A DNA stretch of 64,000 nucleotides from Anaerolineae bacterium (GCA_022843385.1 JALHNT010000024.1:45843-109842); one strand, 5' to 3'. Positions 17,590 to 26,469 are shown, counted from the stretch's first letter. Made by a program: numbers and translations. Notes: generated from the sequence alone by a model not told the origin.

Positions 17590-18561
17590 ATGAACAATCG
17601 TGAAATCGTTGTCGAGAACATTATCAAGCGCTACGGCGAATTCGCTGCCGTCGATGGCGTATCCTTCAAAGTTGATTCGGGCGAGATCTACGGCTTCCTG
17701 GGGCCGAATGGCGCGGGCAAAAGCACCATCGTCAAGGTCGTCACTACCCTGATCCTGCCCACCAGCGGGCGGGCGACGGTGGGCGGGTATGATGTGGTCA
17801 GTCAGGCTGGAGAGGTTCGCGCGGTTTCGGGCGTGGCCTTGCAGGAGATTGGCATCGACCCGCTGATGAAATCGATGGAACTGTTGACCATCCAATGTCG
17901 TACCTTCGGCATGTCCGGCAGCCAGGCCAAGAAGCGGGCGCAAGAGCTGCTGGAAATCGTCAAGCTGACCGAATTCACCGCTCGGCCGGTCGGCAAGTAC
18001 AGCGGTGGGATGCGCCGCCGGCTCGATCTGGCGCTGGCGCTGGCGCATGAGCCGGAAGTGCTGTTCCTGGATGAGCCGACCACCGGCCTCGACCCGGCCA
18101 GCCGTCGCGACATCTGGAATGAAGTCGAGCGCCTGAACCGGACGCTGGGCATGACCATCTTCCTGACAACGCAATATCTGGAAGAAGCCGACCAACTGGC
18201 CGATCGTATCGCCATCATCACGAAAGGCAAGATCGCTGTCGAAGGCAAGCCAGTTGATCTGAAGGCGCAGATGGGCGGCGACACCATCAATCTGACATTC
18301 GCTGATAAGGCGCAGGTCGAGCCAGCGCTGAATGCCGTGAGCGCACTGGCGACCCGCACCCAGGCCGATCAGAACGCGTTGCGGCTGTACCTGCCGAATG
18401 CTGCGGCTGCCGTGCCGGGTGTCATCAACCGCCTGCAAGAAGTGGGCATCGCCCCGTCGTCGTTGACGCTGACCCAGCCCACGCTGGATGATGTTTTCCT
18501 GAAAGTCACCGGCGAACGCTTCAGCAACGATGCGCCCGCCAACGATGACCAGGCCGCCTGA
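17590..18561 (+). CDS. ABC exporter ATP-binding protein, DrrA type
   Basis: 323 residues. Walker A GPNGAGKST, Q-loop, signature YSGGMRRRLDLA, Walker B VLFLDEPTTGLDP and switch TTQYLEEAD, in which Gln replaces the usual His as in the DrrA (daunorubicin resistance) subfamily. A C-terminal extension of about 100 residues ends DDVFLKVTGERF, also typical. With the next gene it should form an ATP-driven exporter for a lipid, drug or antibiotic-like compound. The ATG follows GAGGAG by 5 nt. The 208 bp upstream contain an 8-bp inverted repeat (TGAGAGAG/CTCTCTCA, 17486-17513) of unknown role. Confidence 0.93.
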   Translation: MNNREIVVENIIKRYGEFAAVDGVSFKVDSGEIYGFLGPNGAGKSTIVKVVTTLILPTSGRATVGGYDVVSQAGEVRAVSGVALQEIGIDPLMKSMELLTIQCRTFGMSGSQAKKRAQELLEIVKLTEFTARPVGKYSGGMRRRLDLALALAHEPEVLFLDEPTTGLDPASRRDIWNEVERLNRTLGMTIFLTTQYLEEADQLADRIAIITKGKIAVEGKPVDLKAQMGGDTINLTFADKAQVEPALNAVSALATRTQADQNALRLYLPNAAAAVPGVINRLQEVGIAPSSLTLTQPTLDDVFLKVTGERFSNDAPANDDQAA

Positions 18562-18603
18562 CCCCAACCCTGACCGATTAATCTCTACGAGAGAGGATTG
18601 ACC

Positions 18604-19431
18604 ATGAGCGTTCTTGCTACGCCCGCCGGCGCGATGAAGACCGGCACCCTATCAACCGCCCGGATGCCCTTCCTGGCGCAAGTCCTGATGATGACCCGGC
18701 GCGCCTTCCAGGTGACGCTGCGCAGCCCGGCGGAGATCATCCCCGGCACGCTGATCGGCGTGTTCTTCCTGCTGATTTACGAAGGCTCGCTGGGTGGGGC
18801 CGCCCGTTTCTTCCTGCCCGGTCAGAGCTACCTGGGCTTCATCCTGCCGCTCTCGGTCATCACCACCGCCCTCAGCGGGGCCGCAGTGGCCGGGCAGTTG
18901 ATCGTCCGCGACAGCCAGAGCGGGTATTTTGATAAGCTGCTGCTCACGCCCGTCAGCCGCGCTGCCTTGCTGCTGGGGCCGATGATCGCCGGGGCGGTGG
19001 TGATTATGTTGCAGTGCGTCATCATCCTGCTGGTGGCGCTGGTGATGGGGCTGAACATCGTCACCGGTGTGGCGGGGATGCTGCTGCTGCTGGGTTTTGC
19101 CCTGCTGATTGGTCTGGCGTTCTCCGGCCTGATCGTCTCTATCGCGCTGTGGACCAATAACGCCGCAGCCGTCGGCGGCGCATCGTTCCTCTTCTTCCCG
19201 CTGACCTTCCTGACCAGCGCCTATACCCCCGCGGAACAGTTGACCGGTTGGATCGCGACCGTTGCCCAGTTTAATCCAGTGACCTATCTGCTGGAGGCGA
19301 CGCGCGCCCTCATCAACACCGGCTGGGAAGTCGATCTGGTGGTGCGGGGTCTGGTCATCTGCCTGCTGCTGTGTGGCGTCACCTTCACTATGGCAACCTT
19401 CAGCCTGCGCTCCCGCACCCGCCGCCGCTAA
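18604..19431 (+). CDS. ABC exporter permease, DrrB/ABC-2 type
   Basis: 275 residues with six predicted membrane segments, a cytoplasmic N-terminus (MMTRRAFQVTLRSPAEIIPG) and the ABC-2 permease pattern seen in DrrB, including the late motif LTFLTSAYTPAEQLTGW and FNPVTYLLEATRALI. The start is ATG 18604 after GAGAGGA. It is 42 bp downstream of the ATP-binding gene and is its membrane partner. The substrate is unknown. Confidence 0.92.
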   Translation: MSVLATPAGAMKTGTLSTARMPFLAQVLMMTRRAFQVTLRSPAEIIPGTLIGVFFLLIYEGSLGGAARFFLPGQSYLGFILPLSVITTALSGAAVAGQLIVRDSQSGYFDKLLLTPVSRAALLLGPMIAGAVVIMLQCVIILLVALVMGLNIVTGVAGMLLLLGFALLIGLAFSGLIVSIALWTNNAAAVGGASFLFFPLTFLTSAYTPAEQLTGWIATVAQFNPVTYLLEATRALINTGWEVDLVVRGLVICLLLCGVTFTMATFSLRSRTRRR

Positions 19432-19442
19432 CCAATATCAAT

Positions 19443-19471
19443 GGCAGGGGTTCACCAGCATGTCCCCTGCC
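19443..19471. terminator. Hairpin between convergent genes
   Basis: GGCAGGGG (19443-19450) pairs perfectly with CCCCTGCC (19464-19471) around a 13-nt loop, just after the exporter permease and before the end of the leftward AIM24 gene. There is no clear T tract, so termination is plausible but not certain. Confidence 0.45.
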
Positions 19472-19502
19472 AACGAATCCATACCAACGAAATTTTCCAG
19501 CC

Positions 19503-20177
19503 TCAGTTGGATGATTTTGGCAGCTTGGGGATGAGCCAGCCCAGGAAAGCCTCGGTGGAACGCGACTGCATCAGCACCCGTCCTGGCCCAGTCAACTGAC
19601 AGACGAAGCCTTCGCCGCCCAGAATGGTCGATTTCCAGGTGCCGGACTTCTCTACCGTGAACTGGATCGAGGCGTCCATACCAACAATATGACCGGTATC
19701 GATGACATAACGCTCGCCCGGTTTCAGGATGCGCTCGACAATCGCGCCATAGCTGGCCGCTACCAGCTTGCCCTGCCCACTGACGCGCAGCAGGATGATC
19801 CCGCCCCCGCCGAAGAAGCCACGCGCACCGCCCCAACTGGCATCCGTCTTGACGCCCATCTCGCTCGCTACATAGGCCCCGCTCGCCAGCAGGAAATCAC
19901 CGCCGCCAATATCGAGCGTCACCATATCGCCCGGCAGCGAGGGAGCCAGCGTGATCTCGCCACCCTGCGCCGGAGCCTGCCAGGTATTCTGGAAGAAGCT
20001 CTCGCCGGATACCATGCGCTTCAGGCCGCCGAACAAACCGCCCTCGGCCTTGGTCTCCATCACCATGCTGTCAGTGTGGCTGACCATCGCCCCCGGCTCG
20101 ACGCGGATTTGCTCGCTCGAACTCACCTTGACCGTCGCCAGCGAGAAGGCCGGCCCGTACTGAATATTCACGTCCAT
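19503..20177 (-). CDS. AIM24-family beta-sandwich protein
   Basis: 224 residues. Diagnostic stretches are IRVEPGAMVSHTDSMVMETK, a G-L-F-G-G-L-K-R segment, L-A-P-S-L-P-G-D, and G-R-V-L-M-Q-S-R-S near the C-terminus, the order found in the TIGR00266/AIM24 family. Members are soluble beta-helical or beta-sandwich proteins without a proven bacterial role; the mitochondrial namesake affects inner-membrane organisation. The start is placed at ATG 20177, nine bases after AGAGGAG; ATGs at 20183 and 20186 lie too close to that site. Confidence 0.9.
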   Translation of the reverse strand: MDVNIQYGPAFSLATVKVSSSEQIRVEPGAMVSHTDSMVMETKAEGGLFGGLKRMVSGESFFQNTWQAPAQGGEITLAPSLPGDMVTLDIGGGDFLLASGAYVASEMGVKTDASWGGARGFFGGGGIILLRVSGQGKLVAASYGAIVERILKPGERYVIDTGHIVGMDASIQFTVEKSGTWKSTILGGEGFVCQLTGPGRVLMQSRSTEAFLGWLIPKLPKSSN

Positions 20178-20251
20178 TGTCATCATCTCCTCTGATTGAG
20201 AGAACCCATCCCCACTATAGCATTAATACGTTTGACCCGTGAACCCGGTTG

Positions 20252-21397
20252 CTACACACTCTTGACGATGTTGGCCTGGTGCAGCCTCTCAACTTCTTCC
20301 ACGCTGTAGCCGGCCTCAGCCAAAGCGGCGCGGGTATGTTCACCATAACCGGGAGCCGAGCCAATATCGACCGACTCGCCATCCAGCCGCAGCGGACTCC
20401 GCATCCAGGGTATCCCATCCACGCCACGCCCGGCCAGCCCACGCGCCTGAACCTGCGGGTCATCGCTCAAGGCCGCTGGCGGAGCAACACGGGTGAAACA
20501 GCAATCGGCGGATTCCAGCAGCGCCCCCCATTCATTTGCTGACTGGCTGGCGAATAATGCCTCTAGTTCAGTCCGCAGGAAAGGCTGGCGTTCCGGCTGA
20601 ATGTAATCGGCGATCAGGTCGGGTCGTCCGACGGCCAGGCAGAAGTTGCTCCAGAACTTCGGCTCCAGCGCCGCCAGTGCAACCGCTGCGCCATCGCTTG
20701 CCCGGTAGACGCGGTAGCAGGCCATCCCGCCCGTCAGCGTACCCTGACCGCCGCCTGCGCCAGTGGTCAGCGCTTCCACCCAGCTATACAGGGCGAAGGG
20801 CAAACTGGACTCGAACAGCGAGACATCAACCGCGCTGCCCAGGCCGAACCGTTCCCGTTTCAGCAGCGCCGCCAGGATGCCGGCGAAAGCCAGATACGCC
20901 CCGCCCATATCGCCCACCTGTCCACCGAAGACCTGTGGCGTCTCCATCGCGCCGGTCAGCCCAGCCAACGCAACATAATTCAGATCGTGGCCGCTGCGGT
21001 CAGCATACGGCCCGTCGGCACCCCACCCGGAGAGCGAGCAGTACACCAGTCGTGGATTGACTGCCCGCAGGGCGTCAGCATCACAACCGAGTCGTTTCAT
21101 AACCCCTGGACGAAAGCCCTCGATCAGCACATCCGCCTGCTCCACCAGCCGTTTCAGCACCTCCACGCCCGCTGATTGCTTCAGATCGAGGATCAAACTG
21201 CGCTTGTTGCGGTTATTCATGCGGAAGTAGACGCTCAGCCCGTCGATCAGCGGGGGCATCCAGCGGGCATAATCGCCGCCGTTGGGGTCTTCAATCTTGA
21301 GTATGTCCGCGCCCAGATCAGCCAGCAGCAGGGTACAGACCGCGCCCGGCAGCAACCGCGTCAAATCCAGCACCCTGACCCCGGATAAGGTCTGCAT
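20252..21397 (-). CDS. CaiB/BaiF-family CoA transferase
   Basis: 381 residues of the family III CoA transferases, which pass CoA between organic acids (carnitine, formate/oxalate, 2-methylacyl racemases). The start MQTLSGVRVLDLTRLLPGA and the block LADLGADILKIEDPNGGDYAR are characteristic, with NRNKRSLILDLK following. The catalytic Asp of the family is expected in the segment GGQVGDMGGAY, which is present. The ATG at 21397 lies seven bases after GAGAGGA. It stands alone, divergent from the nuclease-like gene. Substrate is unassigned. Confidence 0.92.
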   Translation of the reverse strand: MQTLSGVRVLDLTRLLPGAVCTLLLADLGADILKIEDPNGGDYARWMPPLIDGLSVYFRMNNRNKRSLILDLKQSAGVEVLKRLVEQADVLIEGFRPGVMKRLGCDADALRAVNPRLVYCSLSGWGADGPYADRSGHDLNYVALAGLTGAMETPQVFGGQVGDMGGAYLAFAGILAALLKRERFGLGSAVDVSLFESSLPFALYSWVEALTTGAGGGQGTLTGGMACYRVYRASDGAAVALAALEPKFWSNFCLAVGRPDLIADYIQPERQPFLRTELEALFASQSANEWGALLESADCCFTRVAPPAALSDDPQVQARGLAGRGVDGIPWMRSPLRLDGESVDIGSAPGYGEHTRAALAEAGYSVEEVERLHQANIVKSV

Positions 21398-21551
21398 TAG
21401 AAAATCCTCTCGCATTACTGATGAATTGCTATCCGAGTTTAGCGCAAAGCTCGCTGGCGAGCAGGGCTTTAAGGTGCGGTTAAGCGCGGCCCGAAAAGGA
21501 CCCTTTTCGATTATCCTGAAATCGAGTGTCGATTACCAGAAAGGCAGTCCG

Positions 21552-22457
21552 ATGTCCAAAGTCAAGATTTTTTGGGATCCACAGGGCTTCGAACTGGCAT
21601 CACTGGAAGATAAAGAGTATCTGCGTGCCACTGATGGCGATACGCCCTTCATCTCGGTGTCAATCCGTATGTTGAGCATCGATACGCCGGAAGTTCATTT
21701 CCCCGGTAGCAGCAAACCCTCGCGGCAGGATGGCAACTTCAAACAACTGGCTGACTGGATCAAGGCCGGGCAGGCACCGATCCACGATGGGTTGGCCGCC
21801 TACCTACATCCCCGCCTGGAGAGTGGGCGGGCCGGTACACTGCACCAACAGCAGGGCTTCAACGCGTCGGATGCTTTCAAGAAGCTGATGGATGAGAAGC
21901 TGGGGCAAAACCTGGATGGCAGCCCGCGCAAGACCAAGCGCAAAATCTTCGTCTGGACGGCGAACGAAAAGTTCGACCAGTACGGACGGCTGTTGGCCTA
22001 TATCGCGCCGCGCTATGATGCGGACGAGCTGGCGCAGTTGTCGCGGCAGGATCGGGCGACGTTCAACCTACTGATGGTCGAAGGTGGTTGGGCGGCTTCC
22101 TTCATCATCTATCCTAGCCTGCCGCGTCAGAGCGATCTGGTGCTTATGTATAGGGCGGGGGAGCAGGCCGTCAAGACCAAGAAGGGCGTGTGGGATGATG
22201 CGCTGGCGCTGACCGGCTATGAATTCCGCATGTGCGTCCGGCTGCACGAGATCACCAAGAAGCTGGTCGCCAAACAAAAAATGTCGCAGGCGGAACGCTA
22301 CTCGTGGATTGAGCGCTACTGCTGCGACATGACAACGCGGGAGATTGTCTATCCGCAGGAGTACCACACCATTCCCAGCTACAGCCGGATTTTCATCTGG
22401 CCGAAGGACGTCACCGAAGCGGTGGGTCGGCTGAACCTCGAACCCGCCAGTCAGTGA
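21552..22457 (+). CDS. Staphylococcal nuclease-like protein, cytoplasmic, with insertion
   Basis: 301 residues. The SNase/TNase fold is recognised from ATDGDTPFISVSIRMLSIDTPEV (calcium-site Asp and the R-x-L-x-x-I-D-T-P-E box), then FDQYGRLLAYI (second catalytic Arg), then NLLMVEGGWA and GEQAVKTKKGVW. About 85 residues separate the first and second boxes, far more than in the 149-residue nuclease, and there is no signal peptide, so the protein probably acts inside the cell. The ATG at 21552 is chosen because upstream codons lie in the divergent gene's region. Whether it retains nuclease activity is open; Arg, Asp, Glu and Arg of the active site appear present. Confidence 0.78.
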   Translation: MSKVKIFWDPQGFELASLEDKEYLRATDGDTPFISVSIRMLSIDTPEVHFPGSSKPSRQDGNFKQLADWIKAGQAPIHDGLAAYLHPRLESGRAGTLHQQQGFNASDAFKKLMDEKLGQNLDGSPRKTKRKIFVWTANEKFDQYGRLLAYIAPRYDADELAQLSRQDRATFNLLMVEGGWAASFIIYPSLPRQSDLVLMYRAGEQAVKTKKGVWDDALALTGYEFRMCVRLHEITKKLVAKQKMSQAERYSWIERYCCDMTTREIVYPQEYHTIPSYSRIFIWPKDVTEAVGRLNLEPASQ

Positions 22458-22461
22458 GAAG

Positions 22462-22500
22462 AAGCGGGCGGCGCACCACAGGGACGTCGCTGCCCGCTTT
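22462..22500. terminator. Terminator hairpin between convergent genes
   Basis: AAGCGGGCGGCG (22462-22473) pairs with CGCTGCCCGCTT (22488-22499), 11 of 12 bases matching, with a 14-nt loop and short T run. It sits 5 bp after the nuclease-like gene and before the OsmC stop, so it can end both. Confidence 0.65.
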
Positions 22501-22512
22501 GAAATGGGACGA

Positions 22513-22944
22513 TTAGCTGGACAGCGTGGCGTTCAGGGTAAGCGGTACCGCCGCCAACGCCCGCGAGATCGGGCAGCCGGCTTTGGATTTCTCGGCCAGT
22601 TCATGGAACTGCTCGGCGCTGACGCCAGGGACAACCGCTTCCACAGTCAGGGTGATGCTGTTCAACACTGGCCCCTTGTCATCACGACCAAAGTCGATCT
22701 CGGCGGTGGCGTGAATGCGGGTGGGTGTGAACCCGGCATTGGTCAGCTGGGCCGAGAGGAACATGACGTAGCAGCCAGCGTGGGCCGCGCCCACCAGTTC
22801 TTCCGGATTGGTCATGCTCTTGTCTTCTTCAAAGCGGGTCTTGAAGCTGTAGCCGCCCTCAAGCGCCCCACTGCCACCCTTGAATGTGCCGGAGCCTTCC
22901 TTGAGCGTCCCCTGCCAGACAGCCTCAGCCTTGCGAATCGCCAT
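22513..22944 (-). CDS. OsmC-family peroxiredoxin
   Basis: 143 residues. The start MAIRKAEAVWQGTLKEGSG and the two redox Cys contexts, AAHAGCYVMFLS and EKSKAGCPISRAL, define the OsmC/Ohr superfamily; the N-terminal W-x-G and T-N-P-E-E-L segments point to OsmC proper. Members reduce organic hydroperoxides in the cytoplasm using the Cys pair. Length is normal. A GGAGG-like site precedes ATG 22944. Confidence 0.92.
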   Translation of the reverse strand: MAIRKAEAVWQGTLKEGSGTFKGGSGALEGGYSFKTRFEEDKSMTNPEELVGAAHAGCYVMFLSAQLTNAGFTPTRIHATAEIDFGRDDKGPVLNSITLTVEAVVPGVSAEQFHELAEKSKAGCPISRALAAVPLTLNATLSS

Positions 22945-23086
22945 AATAGCCTCCTTCAAATCAATACATACCAATAACACGATAGCATAGGCAGGGATGG
23001 GTAGCCACAGGCTCTCACAGATCATTCAGCTTTGGATGGTATAACCAGCCAGCACGGGTTGATTCTTAACAAAACATGAGGTTGTG

Positions 23087-23683
23087 ATGGCTTATCAGTA
23101 TCCCCTGAATCTGCGTTTTCGCCTGATCGCGCTGGCTCCTCAGATCGAAATCACCGACGGCGCGGGGCAGGAAATCCTGTTCGTTCGGCAGAAGATTTTT
23201 AACCTGCGCGAGGATGTTCGTATCTTCCGCAATTCGACGATGAATGAAGAGGTCTTTCGCATCAAGGCCGACCGTATCATCGATTTCTCAGCCAAGTATC
23301 ACATCACCGACAGCCGCAGCAACCGCCCGATTGGTGCGCTGCAACATCATGGTTTTCAGTCCATCTGGAAATCCAGCTACGATCTGGAAGACGGAAACGG
23401 CGCGGCGCGGTATCATATCAGCGAGGACAATCCCTGGGTCAAGGTGGTCGATACGGTCGTCGGCATGATTCCGTTCGCCGATTTCTTCACCGGTTTCTTC
23501 CTGAACCCGACCTATACCATGAGCGCCAGCGAGACGCCGATCATGAAGCTGACCAAGAAACCGGCTTTCTTCGAGGGGTTGTTCATTATCGAAAAGCTGG
23601 ACATTGACCTGAGCGATGAGGACGAGGAGCTGGCGCTGTTGGGCTGGCTGATGATGGTGCAGTTGGAACGCAGCCGGGGATAG
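23087..23683 (+). CDS. LURP-one-related / tubby-like beta-barrel protein
   Basis: 198 residues. The sequence pattern EITDGAGQEILFVRQKIFNL, then FRNSTMNEEVFRIKADRI and YHITDSRSNRPIGALQHHGF, is that of the LURP-one-related family, a tubby-C-like 12-stranded barrel around a hydrophobic helix. Here the helix would be around residues 122-145 (TVVGMIPFADFFTGFF). Bacterial members have no established function; tubby relatives bind phospholipids. The start is ATG 23087 with GAGG seven bases upstream. Confidence 0.78.
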   Translation: MAYQYPLNLRFRLIALAPQIEITDGAGQEILFVRQKIFNLREDVRIFRNSTMNEEVFRIKADRIIDFSAKYHITDSRSNRPIGALQHHGFQSIWKSSYDLEDGNGAARYHISEDNPWVKVVDTVVGMIPFADFFTGFFLNPTYTMSASETPIMKLTKKPAFFEGLFIIEKLDIDLSDEDEELALLGWLMMVQLERSRG

Positions 23684-23785
23684 CCAGTCCGAGTGCAACG
23701 TTCAAAGTGCGACGTGAAAAGTGAAAGACACTCGACCCCAGCGGTTGGTGATGCTGGGTTAACGAGCGCGTAAGGATAATTGAAG

Positions 23786-24550
23786 ATGCGGCTGGCAGTA
23801 TTCTCGGATATACATGGCAATCTCATGGCGCTGGAAGCGGTGCTGAATGATCTGGCAGCAGCCGGCGGTGCCGACCTGACCTGGTGCCTGGGTGACCTGG
23901 CGGCCTTCGGTCCACGTCCAGCGGAATGTGTGCAGCGAATTAAAGCGCTGGCTGAAGCCGATGAAGGCAAGACGTTCAAGGTCATCGGCGGCAACACCGA
24001 TCGCTATCTGCTCACCGGCGAACGGATGAAATCGGCGACGGCGAAAGACGAAGCGGCTTTCAAGGTGCTGGCCTCGGAGTGGCAGGCGCGCGATACCCTG
24101 CTGAACTGGGGGACGGGGCAGTTGAGCTTCGCCGAATACGAGTGGCTGAAGCAACTGCGCGGCGCAGAACTTTCCCACAAAGCCGAGGGGTATGGCTATG
24201 TCATCGGTTATCACGCCGTTCCCGGTGATGATGAACCCCTGCTGACACCCGAAACCAGCGACGAAGAAGCCCGCGACTGGCTGCTGGATCGTGAGTGTCG
24301 TCTGGGCATCGGCGGACATATCCACCGCCAGTACGACCGTGACCTGGGGCGCTGGCGTATCCTCAATCCCGGCAGCGTCGGGATGCCCTTCGATGTCAAA
24401 GGACAGGCAGGTTGGGCGCTGCTGACCTTCGAGGGTGATTCGGTGACTGTGGATCTGCGGCGCGTCCCGTTCGATGTCGAGGGCGTCATTGCCGATGCCC
24501 AGGCTGTCGGTTATCCACATCCCGATTGGCTGGCGACGCGGCTGCGCTGA
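23786..24550 (+). CDS. Calcineurin-like metallophosphoesterase
   Basis: 254 residues. Metal-binding blocks of the family appear in order: FSDIHGN (D-x-H), GDLAAFGP (G-D), GGNTDR (G-N-x-D/E) and, late, GGHIHRQYDR (G-H-x-H), followed by INPGSVG-like ILNPGSVG. This is the YfcE/MJ0936-type subfamily, cytoplasmic phosphodiesterases with Mn2+ preference. The start is ATG 23786 (MRLAVFSDIHGN); a TTG six bases upstream is less likely. The 100 bp upstream carry fragments of the dispersed AAGTGNAAAG-type repeat. A second, longer member of this superfamily lies near 46 kb. Confidence 0.9.
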   Translation: MRLAVFSDIHGNLMALEAVLNDLAAAGGADLTWCLGDLAAFGPRPAECVQRIKALAEADEGKTFKVIGGNTDRYLLTGERMKSATAKDEAAFKVLASEWQARDTLLNWGTGQLSFAEYEWLKQLRGAELSHKAEGYGYVIGYHAVPGDDEPLLTPETSDEEARDWLLDRECRLGIGGHIHRQYDRDLGRWRILNPGSVGMPFDVKGQAGWALLTFEGDSVTVDLRRVPFDVEGVIADAQAVGYPHPDWLATRLR

Positions 24551-24650
24551 GAGTTAAAAGTGCTGAGTGCAAAGTACAAAGTGAAAGACTCTGCTTGCTC
24601 TCTGTGTACTCCGTGTACTCTGTGTGTGTCTTTTTTGTGTCGTGGCGGTC
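24551..24650. repeat. Dispersed low-complexity intergenic repeat, copy 1
   Basis: A run of related words (AAAGTGCTGAGTGCAAAGT, CAAAGTGAAAGAC, then CTCTGTGTACTCCGTGTACT and a TTTTTTGTGTCGT end). Read on the opposite strand, 38,600-38,720 shows the same words in the same order. A shorter related piece lies at 23,696-23,735. It falls exactly between two genes. No protein or RNA function is evident. Confidence 0.6.
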
Positions 24651-24665
24651 AGGACAGGTGTAACG

Positions 24666-25304
24666 GTGGATTTTGGCGATAAGCGCGAGAAGCTGCTGGG
24701 CGAACTGCGCGAAAAAGAGGATTACGGCATCTTCCTGGCGGCGCAGATGGGCGGCGCACCCAGCGAATTGCAATTGATGCTACAGACGGCACGCTTTGAT
24801 GAGCAGGCGCAGGGCTTGCGTCCGCGCAGCCAGTACATCGTCCGCGCTCTGGGGGTGGTCGAACACCGCATCAGCCTGGGGGTCTTCGGCAGCCTGTTCA
24901 TCGCCGAGGAACATCCGGTGCTGCTGCATTACAATGCCCCGCGCGCCACCATTCTCTTTGAAGGTCAGCCGGATGATGTCCACGAACTGGCGCTCGATAT
25001 CCATCAGGCGTATCTCAGCACCTTCGGCCCCTGGCGCGAGATGGGGCGCGACCTGAACCGCGAGAAGCCGCTGATTGATCTGCTGCGAAGTGGCAGTGGC
25101 ACACTGGCGACGATGCCCAAACCGGGGGCGGAGCGGATGGTGCGGGTGCTCAAGCATCATGGCATGACCGGCACACTGGACGAAAGCCGGCTGTACGACG
25201 CGAATGATGAGCATAGGCGATCACGTAACATGAAGCTGCTGGGGATTGATGATGCTTACGTAATCGCGCTCGACTTCTCGGTGGACGAGATGGGCAGGGT
25301 GTAG
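24666..25304 (+). CDS. Conserved-looking hypothetical protein
   Basis: 212 residues from a GTG at 24666; the frame is open further upstream, but that part is translated repeat. The protein looks soluble and alpha/beta, with SLGVFGSLFIAEEHPVLLHY as a beta-rich core and a basic stretch near the C-terminus (EHRRSRNMKL). No family is recognised. It converges with the STAS-like gene, 6 bp apart. Composition and codon use resemble flanking genes, which supports it being real. Confidence 0.6.
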   Translation: MDFGDKREKLLGELREKEDYGIFLAAQMGGAPSELQLMLQTARFDEQAQGLRPRSQYIVRALGVVEHRISLGVFGSLFIAEEHPVLLHYNAPRATILFEGQPDDVHELALDIHQAYLSTFGPWREMGRDLNREKPLIDLLRSGSGTLATMPKPGAERMVRVLKHHGMTGTLDESRLYDANDEHRRSRNMKLLGIDDAYVIALDFSVDEMGRV

Positions 25305-25310
25305 CGGGTA

Positions 25311-25679
25311 TCAGGCCGCTGTTTGCAGCATCTGCCGTGCCACCGGCAGCGCCTGACTGGGCCAGGCCACCATGCGAAAGGGCCGGTGAGTGATTTGGGT
25401 GAACATGTCGCCCATCACACGGGCGGTGCTGCTCGGCTGCACGATGACATATCCGCTGACCCGTTGGTCGGCCTGCACCAAACGCTCCAGGCCGCGCCGG
25501 TCAAATGGAGTCGCCAGACATTCAGTGAGGTCCAGTACCGCGACATATGAGACATCGCCGTGTTCTTCGGCCAGCAGCCCGGCATCGCGGATGCCCTGCT
25601 CCAGTTCATCCATCCCGACCTGACCAATCCAGTTGATGTAGATGATGCCTTGTTCGACATGGCGGTAACGGTAACTCAT
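25311..25679 (-). CDS. STAS/SpoIIAA-like protein
   Basis: 122 residues from ATG 25679, preceded by AGGAG. The order GIIYINWIGQVGMDELEQGI, VAVLDLTECLATPFD, and RVSGYVIVQPSSTARVMGDM resembles SpoIIAA-like (STAS-related) folds that bind lipids or partner proteins. No kinase-type Ser is obvious at the anti-anti-sigma phosphorylation site, so regulatory phosphorylation is not claimed. Assignment is by fold impression and moderate. Confidence 0.5.
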   Translation of the reverse strand: MSYRYRHVEQGIIYINWIGQVGMDELEQGIRDAGLLAEEHGDVSYVAVLDLTECLATPFDRRGLERLVQADQRVSGYVIVQPSSTARVMGDMFTQITHRPFRMVAWPSQALPVARQMLQTAA

Positions 25680-25767
25680 ATGCCTGGCTCCTGCGGGTGA
25701 AAGAATCCTTAACCTTATTGTAGAATTAAGATTGATCGTCATTCGTTAACGTTTTCAGGAAGGTTTC

Positions 25768-26469
25768 ATGAAGACCATTGGCCTCTTAGGCGGCATGAGC
25801 TGGGAGTCGTCGCTGGAATACTACCGGCTCATCAATCAACTGGTGCGGGAACGGCTGGGCGGGTTACACGCGGCACAATGCCTGCTCTGGTCATTCGACT
25901 TCGCCGAGATCGAGGCCTTACAGGCAGCCGGTGACTGGGATGGCGCGGCGCAGCGGATGGTCGAAGCGGCGCAGGCGTTGGAACGCGGCGGCGCGGATGC
26001 GCTGGTGATCTGCACCAACACCATGCACAAGCTCGCACCCCATGTCGAAGCCGCCATGTCAATCCCGCTGCTGCACATCGCTGATACCACCGCCCAGCAG
26101 ATTGTCCAGGATGGGCTGAACACCATCGGCCTGCTGGGGACGCGCTACACCATGGAGCAGGACTTCTACAAAGGACGGCTGATCGAGCGCTTCGGCCTGA
26201 AGGTCATCACACCGGAGGCGGCTGACCGTACCATCGTCCACCAGGTCATCTACGATGAGCTGTGTCAGGGGCGAGTCCACGATGAGTCGCGGCGGGAGTA
26301 TCTGCGGATTATCGATCAACTGGTGGAGCAGGGAGCGCAGGGCGTGATCCTGGGCTGCACCGAGATCACGCTGCTGGTTAAGCCGGAACATACCGCGATC
26401 CGTCTTTACGACACCACCTATCTCCACGCGCTGGCTGCGGTGGAGTGGGCACTCGATGGCAAGGCTTAA
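25768..26469 (+). CDS. Aspartate/glutamate racemase family protein
   Basis: 233 residues. The start MKTIGLLGGMSWESSLEYYR, the first catalytic Cys in VICTNTMHK (C82) and the second in ILGCTEITLL (C197) are diagnostic of cofactor-independent Asp/Glu racemases (YgeA/RacX group). Both Cys are present, so racemase activity is expected; the natural amino acid cannot be told. CAGGAAGG lies before the ATG. It is monocistronic. Confidence 0.93.
   Translation: MKTIGLLGGMSWESSLEYYRLINQLVRERLGGLHAAQCLLWSFDFAEIEALQAAGDWDGAAQRMVEAAQALERGGADALVICTNTMHKLAPHVEAAMSIPLLHIADTTAQQIVQDGLNTIGLLGTRYTMEQDFYKGRLIERFGLKVITPEAADRTIVHQVIYDELCQGRVHDESRREYLRIIDQLVEQGAQGVILGCTEITLLVKPEHTAIRLYDTTYLHALAAVEWALDGKA

Noticed and set aside
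21282..21551. Upstream extension of the nuclease-like gene
   Set aside because: It would overlap the start of the CoA transferase gene on the other strand and lacks family similarity; ATG 21552 is better.
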